Under the pieces are notes generated by a model. That model was given only the letters and a program-made list of their open reading frames with translations, was not told the origin of the DNA and did no database searches. Below, in pieces: positions 35,486 through 43,203 of a DNA stretch of 64,000 nt; position 1 is the first letter of the stretch; the number at the start of each line of letters is the position of its first letter. The stretch lies in the NCBI GenBank assembly GCA_050949865.1, contig JBMNGN010000005.1, positions 324,617-388,616 of the forward strand. The letters run 5' to 3'. The position numbers were made by a program, and so were the translations under genes. The DNA comes from JBMNGN01 sp050949865 (GTDB lineage Bacteria; Bacillota; Syntrophomonadia; Syntrophomonadales; Syntrophomonadaceae).

Positions 35486-36308
35486 TTAGAGAAGCACTTC
35501 CCGGGCATAAGCCGCTGTTCGTAATATTTCATCCGGATCCCCTAGTTCAATCAAGAACCAACTGCAACTACTCTGCCCCAAGGCCTCTAAACGGAGTTTC
35601 ATATCATCCTTGTTGGTGGGAGCAATATGAACTCCTATTTTATGCTCCTCATCAAAGCGCTCTATGTTATACACATGAGCACTGAGTATATATGGGGCTA
35701 CTTCAGATATAAAAGCTATATCAGTAATAGTCCCATCCAAAACCACGGGTGAGGCCGCAACATGCCCAATATCAAGAGTAGCACTAACCCCGGTATTCTT
35801 TATTAGATTCAAAAAACTCGAAGGGGTGTTGGTAAAGCCATAGGTTATATTTTCCAGGCAGGCCGTAATATCCTTAGCTGCAGCATAGTCAGCCGCTTGC
35901 GCAAGATATTTAACTGCGTGTGCACATTTCATGTCATGGAGGGCAAAACGAGAACCTAAACATAAATGCACGATTATATGTTTCCCGCCCAATGCGTTAA
36001 TTACATCAATACATTCTTTGATATGGTTTAAGGATTTTTCCGCATGCTCCTTATTCCGGTGGGCTAAATCCACTTTCCGAAACTGCAAATGATATCGTAT
36101 CTCAAATCCTGAAGCAGCCAGGGCTTCCATGTTAGCCATATCATTCTTTAATGCTTGACTCGTTTCAGCCTGTACCGTGTATTCAATGCCGTCAAAATTG
36201 TGGAGCGTAGCAAAACTAATCAAATCCTTTGCCCTGAGTGCTGAATCTGCTGCTTAAAGCAAATAAAGGTTTTGTAGCAGATTCAGCGACGTACCTTTGT
36301 ATTTTAAT
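35486..36308 (-). CDS. TIM-barrel sugar phosphate isomerase/epimerase-like protein, frameshifted near its start
   Basis: From 36223 leftward the 245-codon frame encodes a xylose-isomerase-like TIM barrel (HNFDGIEYTVQAE, KHIIVHLCLGSRF, ITACLENITYGFTNTP, SATLDIGHVAASP, ILSAHVYNIERF) but lacks the first strand. Upstream, an ideal AGGAGG precedes a frame with ATT at 36308 (IKIQRYVAESATKPLFALSS); deleting one G near 36227 would fuse TQGK to DLISFATLH. So the gene seems to have both a non-standard start and a one-base frameshift. It lies just upstream of phnD on the same strand, suggesting a link to the imported compound. Substrate unknown. Confidence 0.6.
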
Positions 36309-36332
36309 AGCTCTCACCTCCTTTTTGTCAGT

Positions 36333-37869
36333 TAAGACTTTTGCATAATAGCCATGCCTCGAATTAGTGGGATTTTAATTACCCAGAAAAAGGACTTCAC
36401 CCCCCATTTCGTCGAATTAGTAAGTGACACAAACAAACAATCCGTAGGAGGCGAAGTCACTTATGAATATTCGACAGAACTGCATTTTCTCCTTTGAAGA
36501 TGCTTTAAAAATGCAACCAAAATCCAGGCTTGAGAAAATAATCAATACCCTTGATTTACAACCAGTTCTTGCCATATTGAATAAGCCTGATAAGAGAAAG
36601 GGTGGACCAACACCATACCCAGCCGCTGCAATGTTAAATGCCCTGATTGCTATGAGGCTTACGAATATGACTACATTTACTTCACTGGTTGAACGGCTTA
36701 CTTACGACCCTCATCTCAGATATGTTTGCGGTTTTGAGCCATTTGGCACCGCGCCCAGTATATCGTGTTTCAGCCGGTTTTATGCGAAGCTTGCTGAGAG
36801 CGGTTGCTTGGAAACACTGTTTTCGTCACTGGTTAAACAAGCAGAGGATATGGGCCTTCTTGATCTTACTGCCGTTGCAATTGATGCCACCAAAGTAGAA
36901 GCCTATGAAAAGTCCGTTCCCCGTAAGAATATCAGCCAGGATGGCAGTGCCGCTGATTGGGGTATTAAGAGTGACACCAACGGCAACCCCATCAAGTGGT
37001 TTGGGTACAAGCAATATATTGGCACCGATGTAAAATCAGGACTTCCTATAGCTATCAAGGTAACACCGGCCAATTGTTCTGATTCCAGCGTGGCTATGGA
37101 CTTAGTGAAACCATGTTATGCAAATGTACAAACCCCCATAGAGTATTTCTTGATGGACGCTGGTTATGACCATCGTGAGATATACTCTCTGATCAGGGAT
37201 AAATACCATGCCCAGGCGATTATTGCGCTGAATAAACGAGGGGCCAAACAGCCCCAAGCCGGGTTTGACTGGGATGGGACCCCGATCTGCTCTGCTGGTT
37301 ATCGCATGGTATATTGGGGTTCCTATATGGGCGTAAATAAATTTAGATGCCCACATGTACTGGGTAAATGCGACTGTCCTTTTGGCTCTGCATGGTGTTC
37401 AAAGAGTAACTATGGAATGGTGGTTAAAACCAGAGTAAAGGACGATCCCCGGTTGTTCTCAACTCCCCATAGGGGGACGGCTAACTGGCAGAAGTTATAC
37501 AATATGCGTACCTACTCAGAGCGCTGTTTCAGCCGCTTTAAGGAGAACTTGGGATTAGAAACCGGGTTGAGGGTAAGAAAAATCAAGAAAGTTGAAGTCC
37601 ATGCTTACCTTTGTGCCATAACCATGATTGCAGCTACAATAGCAGTCAATCAAGAAAGTAGTACCCAGTATCTAGCTGCTTAGTTCACATTTATTGGTTT
37701 ATTAAAGAACGAACTACGTTAAAGGGGGTAGTCTGCCCTAATTCCGGAACTCCTAGCGTTTTGACCGTGGTTACAGGGCTAATTTAGGAATAAGGTGTAT
37801 TTGCCATCTGCCGCCCATAAAACGTCTTGTATTATCAATAGCATTTTTCTGAGTTATGCAAAAGTCTCG
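36333..37869 (+). mobile_element. IS5/IS1182-like insertion sequence (complete copy)
   Basis: Terminal inverted repeats AGACTTTTGCATAA (36335-36348) and TTATGCAAAAGTCT (37854-37867) bracket one intact transposase gene. The left end matches the relic at 11764. About 170 nt of non-coding sequence lies between the transposase stop and the right end. No clear target duplication is visible. Confidence 0.82.
36463..37683 (+). CDS. DDE transposase, IS5/IS1182-like with DUF772 N-terminus
   Basis: The 406-residue protein has an N-terminal DUF772-like region (MLNALIAMRLTNMTTFTSL, FGTAPSISCFSRFYAKL), catalytic Asp in LTAVAIDATKV, a second in EYFLMDAGYDHREIY and the C-terminal Glu in TYSERCFSRFKENLGLE. 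This is the DDE arrangement of the IS5/IS1182/IS4 superfamily. The start follows TAGGAGGCG. The frame is complete, so it may be active; family naming beyond the superfamily is not certain. Confidence 0.85.
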   Translation: MNIRQNCIFSFEDALKMQPKSRLEKIINTLDLQPVLAILNKPDKRKGGPTPYPAAAMLNALIAMRLTNMTTFTSLVERLTYDPHLRYVCGFEPFGTAPSISCFSRFYAKLAESGCLETLFSSLVKQAEDMGLLDLTAVAIDATKVEAYEKSVPRKNISQDGSAADWGIKSDTNGNPIKWFGYKQYIGTDVKSGLPIAIKVTPANCSDSSVAMDLVKPCYANVQTPIEYFLMDAGYDHREIYSLIRDKYHAQAIIALNKRGAKQPQAGFDWDGTPICSAGYRMVYWGSYMGVNKFRCPHVLGKCDCPFGSAWCSKSNYGMVVKTRVKDDPRLFSTPHRGTANWQKLYNMRTYSERCFSRFKENLGLETGLRVRKIKKVEVHAYLCAITMIAATIAVNQESSTQYLAA

Positions 37870-38178
37870 AATTATAATATTCTATGCCAGAAAATATATT
37901 CCTCCTTTGTATATATTGTATAACAAAATATTATATATTCTTTTTCTCACGCTATTCCTATCGAAGGATATTGGACGGAGTGCTGTCATCGGGTTGGGTG
38001 TGCCCCCCGGGTTCTCCAACAATGAGGCATGAATGAACAGCGAAAAACAATATGACCCGGAAAGAATCAAAATAATTAATAGATGATTTTTAGAAAAACG
38101 GGGAATACTGGATATGCCTGGTTATTTTTTAAATTAGTTTCAACATCCTCTGCACAATTTAAAATCTAGGGGATTTTT
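37870..38178. other. Intergenic region
   Basis: No supported gene; AT-rich, with a weak ribosome site directly in front of the next coding region (GGGGATTTTT before 38179). Confidence 0.4.
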
Positions 38179-38652
38179 ATGAGCATAGAAGTATTAATTC
38201 TAACTACAGCCTGGATCCTAACTATCATTATGCTTATTCTGCTGGTGCCCAAAAATCGCATCAGAGAAGCAATAGTCGTCTTTTTTTTCAAACAGTTTAT
38301 AACCTGGATAATAGGCTTGACCGTCGCTGAATACAAGCTAATATCATACCCGGTCAGGCTGTTTAGCTATGCCAATAAAGCTAGTTTCACTTTTGAGTAT
38401 TTTGTATATCCTGCGATTTGCGTGGTTTTCATACTGCATTATCCGGAAGGTAGAAGCAACCTAAGGAAGTTTCTGTACTATTTTAACTTCTCTACAGTCA
38501 TGACCATTATAGAAATACTATGTGAAAGATACACCCGGATAATAGAATACATTCATTGGGAATGGTATATAACCTGGGTTACCCTTTTCGTAACTTTCTA
38601 TATATCAAGAAAGTTTTATGTATGGTTCTTCAGTAAGGTGAAGGTAGAATAG
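38179..38652 (+). CDS. CBO0543-like integral membrane protein
   Basis: The 157-residue protein has four to five hydrophobic helices (VLILTTAWILTIIMLILLV, AVFFFK region, FEYFVYPAICVVFILHY, WYITWVTLFVTFYIS) and aromatic-rich loops (RIIEYIHWEWYITW). The pattern fits the CBO0543 family common in spore-forming Firmicutes, whose function is unknown. It stands alone. The family call is from overall pattern only. Confidence 0.6.
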   Translation: MSIEVLILTTAWILTIIMLILLVPKNRIREAIVVFFFKQFITWIIGLTVAEYKLISYPVRLFSYANKASFTFEYFVYPAICVVFILHYPEGRSNLRKFLYYFNFSTVMTIIEILCERYTRIIEYIHWEWYITWVTLFVTFYISRKFYVWFFSKVKVE

Positions 38653-39015
38653 CGGAAAGCCCTCCACAAATTTCACTCCCCAAACCTTTGATGCAAATTT
38701 TAACCAACCTTAAGAATGCCGGGTATATAACCAAAAAAGATTAATACTTGCACCGCCAAAGACAATCTGGCTCTTGGGACCGGTGCTATTTATTTGGCAG
38801 CAAGGATGTGTCTTTTACGGACAACACCCTTTTTGCTTGACTAAATAAAGCCAATGACGTTTGGTTAGTCAAATAAATAAAGGAAATAAAAACTGGTAAT
38901 TCGGCAATCGGATAATGCAATAATCATGGATTTATATCGCCCAGTTATATCACCCAGCCTATGGTACCAATAAGTGCAGTCAGGAATAGAATATGGGTAA
39001 AAAGGGGGGAGTACA
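38653..39015. other. Intergenic region with a hairpin
   Basis: No gene seen. A stem TTGACTAA/TTAGTCAA encloses 20 nt at 38837-38872, about 145 nt before the glucosaminidase start. No riboswitch consensus was recognised. Confidence 0.4.
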
Positions 39016-39510
39016 TTGTCTGGCAAATTCATTTTTGAGGTTATCAAAGCTGCGGCCAAAATACAAAAAGATTATGGCTTACCGGCAGCTGCTATTACAG
39101 CTCAAGCCTGTCTTGAAACCGGTTTTGGCAAGTATGTTTCCAAAGATATGTTCACCGGAAAGTATAGCTATAACCTATTTAATATTAAAGGCAGCGGTCC
39201 GGCTGGTTCGGTAACAGTTAAGACCTGGGAAGTATATAACGGAGTCAAGAAAACCATTTTGGCTAAATTCAGAGCCTACAACAACTACGAAGAAAGCTTT
39301 GATGATTATGTTTCCCTAATAACCAGGAGCCAGCGGTATGCTCCCTGTTTAGCCGTAAAAGATGATCCGGATGAGTATGCCAGGCAGCTGCAGAATTGCG
39401 GTTATGCCACCGATCCAAAATACGCATTAAAACTTATTTCCATTATGGATAGCCATAAACTTAGAGAATTGGCTGAGGAGGTTGTTGGTACAGAAGATGG
39501 CCAAACTTAA
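39016..39510 (+). CDS. Glucosaminidase-domain (FlgJ/LytG-like) peptidoglycan hydrolase
   Basis: The 164-residue protein starts with TTG behind AAGGGGGGAG. It carries the family motifs AAAITAQACLETGFGKY with the catalytic Glu, NLFNIKGSGPAGSV, FRAYNNYEESFDDYVSLI and NCGYATDPKYALKL. These enzymes cut the glycan of peptidoglycan. No signal peptide is visible, so it may reach the wall by holin-like release, phage-type lysis or an uncharacterised route. A further short frame overlaps its end. Confidence 0.82.
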   Translation: MSGKFIFEVIKAAAKIQKDYGLPAAAITAQACLETGFGKYVSKDMFTGKYSYNLFNIKGSGPAGSVTVKTWEVYNGVKKTILAKFRAYNNYEESFDDYVSLITRSQRYAPCLAVKDDPDEYARQLQNCGYATDPKYALKLISIMDSHKLRELAEEVVGTEDGQT

Positions 39511-39724
39511 GGCGGCATGGAACAAGTATCGGTTAAGTTGGGTAAACGGTGGTAGTTTTCCTGGTCGGGAATATATATATTACGATAACCATGGTAATTT
39601 GGCTGCTAATACAGCCGAGCCATGGTTAATTATTGCCCGACCGCCATTTATAACAGGCTGCTGGAGAGATATCTTGTATGCTAATTTTATTATTAAAGGA
39701 ATCAGGGCCTTTGGCTGTATCTAA
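39497..39724 (+). CDS. Possible small protein overlapping the glucosaminidase gene
   Basis: A 75-codon frame begins at an ATG inside the end of the hydrolase gene (14-nt overlap) with a GAGGAGG about 15 nt upstream. The product (KAAWNKYRLSWVNGG, REYIYYDNHGNLAANTAEP) has ordinary composition but no recognised family. It may be a real coupled gene or an accidental frame. Confidence 0.3.
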   Translation: MAKLKAAWNKYRLSWVNGGSFPGREYIYYDNHGNLAANTAEPWLIIARPPFITGCWRDILYANFIIKGIRAFGCI

Positions 39725-39814
39725 ATTTTAGTACTGATTCAAGGGGTTCAGTTTTTTATGTATAATTTAGGTAATTGAAAGCTATAAAAGACGTGAAATT
39801 GGGGAGGTGGAGAA

Positions 39815-40801
39815 ATGTCACTGGAAATTATCCGTGGTGATATAACCAAAGTATGCGCTGATGCAATTGTAAATGCGGCAAACCCATCCTTGCTCGGGGG
39901 TGGAGGGGTCGATGGAGCAATCCATCGTGCTGCAGGGCCTGAGCTGTTGGAAGAATGCCGTACCCTTGGCGGATGTAAAACCGGGCAGGCCAAGATAACC
40001 GAGGGGTACAGGCTACCCGCAAAATACGTAATCCATACGGTTGGTCCAATTTGGCATGGCGGTAAAAGCAATGAAGAAAAGTTGCTGGCAGATTGTTATA
40101 TGAACTCGCTTGCATTAGCGAAAGACTACAACCTGAAGAGTATTGCGTTTCCCTTAATATCCTCGGGTGCCTATGGATATCCCAAGGATAAAGCATTTAA
40201 AACTGCGATTTCGGTCATAGGGGAATTTCTTATGAGTAATGAAATGAAGGTTTATCTGGTTGTGTACGATAAGCCGGCATTTGTATTGTCTGAGGGGCTG
40301 TTTTCCTCCATTGCACAGTATATTGATGATAAATATATAGAGGAACATCTTCAACGCCGAGACAGATTGGAAGAAAAGCATCAATTAATAGGAGTAAATG
40401 AGTTTATTTCAGCCCCAATAATAGAACATAAAAGAAGTCTGGATGATGTAGTTAACCATATGGAGGAGACATTCTCACAAATGTTACTCCGTTTGATTGG
40501 TGAAAAAGGTATGACTGAAACAGAAACTTATAAAAAAGCCAATATAGATCGTAAGTTGTTTTCTAAAATAAGAAACGACATCAATTATCAGCCAAGCAAG
40601 CCAACTGCAGTTGCTTTCGCCATAGCATTACAATTAAACCTTGATGAAACCAAAGATTTACTGCTTAAAGCTGGTTTTGCCCTCTCTCGCAGCAGTAAAT
40701 TTGATCTCATCATTCAGTATTTCATCGAAAACGGCAATTATAATATCTTTGAAATCAATGAAGCCTTGTTTGCATTTGAGCAAAAATTGTTGGGGGTGTA
40801 A
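39815..40801 (+). CDS. Macro-domain protein with C-terminal helix-turn-helix region
   Basis: Residues 1-170 form a macro domain (IIRGDITKVCADAIVNAANP, LLGGGGVDGAIHRAAGP, YVIHTVGPIW, IAFPLISSGAYGYP), which binds ADP-ribose and often removes ADP-ribose or O-acetyl groups. Residues about 225-328 are a separate helical domain (TETETYKKANIDRKLFSKIR, TAVAFAIALQLNLDETKDLL) resembling XRE-type helix-turn-helix folds. The ATG follows GGGGAGGTGGAG. It lies 265 nt before a protein with half an ADP-ribosylglycohydrolase, which supports a role in ADP-ribose signalling or defence. The partner modifying enzyme is not in the window. Confidence 0.85.
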   Translation: MSLEIIRGDITKVCADAIVNAANPSLLGGGGVDGAIHRAAGPELLEECRTLGGCKTGQAKITEGYRLPAKYVIHTVGPIWHGGKSNEEKLLADCYMNSLALAKDYNLKSIAFPLISSGAYGYPKDKAFKTAISVIGEFLMSNEMKVYLVVYDKPAFVLSEGLFSSIAQYIDDKYIEEHLQRRDRLEEKHQLIGVNEFISAPIIEHKRSLDDVVNHMEETFSQMLLRLIGEKGMTETETYKKANIDRKLFSKIRNDINYQPSKPTAVAFAIALQLNLDETKDLLLKAGFALSRSSKFDLIIQYFIENGNYNIFEINEALFAFEQKLLGV

Positions 40802-41066
40802 ATACGCATATACAGGATTTTCAGCGTTATCGAAGATTAGATACATGCAATCTGCCACTATATTGCTTTTCAAGAACTTATAGACATTGTCAGAAGGTAA
40901 CACCCTATGCTCCTATGGAAATAGGATGTTTCATTTTATAGGAGACCCTATTAGAAAGCTTCTTCAATAGAATATCAAATTCCTCAATATGTCGCTTGCC
41001 ATGCGACCGATCCGTACCTGCGAAATGTTATCCTCGAATCACCAAAGATGATGGGAGGATAACCCC
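40802..41066. other. Intergenic region between the two ADP-ribose genes
   Basis: No gene is seen. A GGGAGG ribosome site precedes the vWA-ARH start. Cotranscription with the macro gene is possible since no terminator was found. Confidence 0.35.
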
Positions 41067-42146
41067 ATGAAAAAAGATTTTACTGAGCTGGTATTTATTC
41101 TTGACAGAAGCGGTTCAATGAGTGGTCTGGAAAGTGATACCATCGGCGGGTATAACGCTATGCTGGAAAAGCAGAAACAACAGCCTGGCGAGGCTGTAAT
41201 GACTACTGTGCTGTTCGATGATAGGTACGAATTGCTCCATGATCGTATAAACCTTCGGGGTGTAGCGCCTATCACAGACAAGGAGTATTTTGTGAGAGGA
41301 ACTACTGCCCTGTTAGATGCAATAGGTAAAACTATATACAAAATCATAAATGTCCAGAAACATACTGCTGAAAACGAGCGCGCTGAACAGGTTTTGTTTG
41401 TAATAACTACTGATGGTATGGAAAATGCAAGCCGGGAGTTTAGCTACGAAAAAGTCCGGCAGATGATTGAACACCAAAAAAGTAAATATGGCTGGGAGTT
41501 TATCTTTCTCGGTGCAAATATTGATGCCATAGCTACTGCAGAGCGGTTTGGCATAAGCCATGACAGAGCCGCAAATTATAATCCGGACAGCGCAGGCACT
41601 TTACTTAATTATGAGGTAATAGGTGAGGCAGTAAGTTGTTTTCGAGCCAGCCATAAAATATCAGAAAACTGGAAAGAGCGTATTGAAAAAGACTTCGGCA
41701 CTCTTTCAGAGGTAGAGAAATATGCCGAAATTAGTGCTGCTGTAACCCATAACCATCCAGAAGGCATTAAGGGGGCTCAGGCAACTGCTGCCGCTATATT
41801 CCTTGCTCGAAACGGCCAAACAAAAGAGGATATAAAGGAATATATCGAGGATAAATACGGATATAGTTTAAACCATTCCCTTGAGGAAATACGCCCAAAT
41901 TACCGTTTCTACGTGAGTTGCCAGGAAACAGTACCCGAGGCCATAATTGCCTTCCTTGAAAGCCTGGATTTTGAGGATGCGATAAGAAATGCGATTTCAC
42001 TGGGCGGTGACAGCGACACCCTTGCCGCCATAACTGGCAGTATAGCTGAGGCGGCTTATGGTATTCCGGAAGAGATCAAAGAGAAGGCCTGGTCCTTTCT
42101 GGATGAGGACTTGCTTAGTGTGTATAGGCGATTTAACCAGAGATAG
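41067..42146 (+). CDS. von Willebrand A domain fused to the C-terminal half of an ADP-ribosylglycohydrolase
   Basis: Residues 1-208 are a complete vWA domain with MIDAS motif DRSGS (13-17), conserved RGTTALLDAIG and the end TTDGMENASREF. From about residue 210 the protein switches to ADP-ribosylglycohydrolase (ARH/DraG): EISAAVTHNHPEGIKGAQAT, VPEAIIAFLESLDFEDAIRN and the metal motif GGDSDTLAAITG (313-324). The N-terminal half of ARH with its GDxxG and TDDT ligands is absent, so hydrolysis is doubtful. In related genomes these are usually separate full-length genes, so an in-frame deletion fusion is likely. A metal-binding sensor role remains possible. Confidence 0.85.
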   Translation: MKKDFTELVFILDRSGSMSGLESDTIGGYNAMLEKQKQQPGEAVMTTVLFDDRYELLHDRINLRGVAPITDKEYFVRGTTALLDAIGKTIYKIINVQKHTAENERAEQVLFVITTDGMENASREFSYEKVRQMIEHQKSKYGWEFIFLGANIDAIATAERFGISHDRAANYNPDSAGTLLNYEVIGEAVSCFRASHKISENWKERIEKDFGTLSEVEKYAEISAAVTHNHPEGIKGAQATAAAIFLARNGQTKEDIKEYIEDKYGYSLNHSLEEIRPNYRFYVSCQETVPEAIIAFLESLDFEDAIRNAISLGGDSDTLAAITGSIAEAAYGIPEEIKEKAWSFLDEDLLSVYRRFNQR

Positions 42147-42355
42147 GGTTCAAAAGTCACTCTTATAAACCATATCCAAAAAATTAAAATAGCAAGCGAA
42201 AAGATCGGCAGTTCAGCAATTTATCTGGAATTTTTATATAATTAGAAACAAAATAACTAATATATACAAATATGTAAAAATTAAGGTGAATATAGCAGGA
42301 AACTATTGGGTAATAAACGAATATCTAACCAAACCACCCTTTAAGGGGGATATAG

Positions 42356-43102
42356 TTGCGTATTAGAATTGAGCTGCATGCGGAGCGAGATATAACGCTT
42401 CCAATTCACTACAGTCATTTGGTGCAAGGATTTATTTACAATAATCTAAAGAATAAGGATTACAGCGAGTTCCTTCATCAAAGCGGATTTTGGTATGGCA
42501 GAAAGCAATTCAAACTTTTTACTTTTTCTCGATTGCTAGCTCCGTTTACTTTGAACAAAAAACGGGGAATAATTGCCTTTCGTTCTCCTATTGCTCTTGT
42601 TATATCTTCCTCGCTAGAGCCTTTTATAACCGATCTGGCTGAAACATTAATTACCTCAGACTGGAGTTTTCTAGGCCACAGTGCTGTGGAAGTTAAGAGT
42701 ATTACAGTAGAAAAAAAACCACAATTTAATGAGATAGTGCAGATTAAGATGCTTTCGCCTACCGTAGCTTATTCTACCGCCAATGTTGAAGGTAACCGCA
42801 AACGAACTGAATACTATTCTCCCTGGCAGACCCGCTTCCAGGAAATCGCCCGTTCCAATCTGCTGGCCAAATACCAGATATTATACGGAGAGCCACCAGG
42901 CAATGATGAATTTAAAGTCATTCCCAACGGCAACCAAGAACAGCGCTTTAAAGCAGTAATCAATTACAAAGGGACTTATATCGTGGGATATAATGGCATC
43001 TATTGGCTTCAAGGTAGCCCGGAGTTAATCAAGGTGGCCTATGATACTGGCCTGGGAAGCAAAAACTCACAGGGGTTTGGATGCTGGGAGGTGGTGGGGT
43101 AG
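42356..43102 (+). CDS. cas6: Cas6 pre-crRNA endoribonuclease
   Basis: The 248-residue protein starts with TTG behind AAGGGGG. It shows the Cas6 layout: N-terminal ferredoxin-like fold (MRIRIELHAERDITLPIHYS, His18 region), VQGFIYNNL, KLFTFSRL, and the glycine-rich end GLGSKNSQGFGCWEVV, the conserved G-loop. Cas6 cuts the repeat RNA 8 nt before the spacer, leaving the ATTGAAAC handle seen in every repeat here. It is the first gene of the cas set, 100 nt before cas8b; a weak TATAAT at 42237 may be its promoter. Confidence 0.92.
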   Translation: MRIRIELHAERDITLPIHYSHLVQGFIYNNLKNKDYSEFLHQSGFWYGRKQFKLFTFSRLLAPFTLNKKRGIIAFRSPIALVISSSLEPFITDLAETLITSDWSFLGHSAVEVKSITVEKKPQFNEIVQIKMLSPTVAYSTANVEGNRKRTEYYSPWQTRFQEIARSNLLAKYQILYGEPPGNDEFKVIPNGNQEQRFKAVINYKGTYIVGYNGIYWLQGSPELIKVAYDTGLGSKNSQGFGCWEVVG

Positions 43103-43203
43103 ATCTAAACCTGTAAAAGTAATTCCCCAAGATGACTCCTGAGTAGTGGGAAAAGGCGTTAGAGTTATATAGATGTAGATATTCAAGATGGAGGTGATAG
43201 AGT

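Noticed and set aside
37882..38070. Leftward 62-codon frame next to the IS right end
   Set aside because: No ribosome site or conserved motif; AT-rich spacer sequence.
38653..39015. Possible riboswitch before the glucosaminidase gene
   Set aside because: Only a simple hairpin is visible; no c-di-AMP or c-di-GMP riboswitch core motifs could be matched.
39828..40196. Leftward frames of 107 and 122 codons opposite the macro-domain gene
   Set aside because: Antisense shadows of a strong domain match; no start signals.
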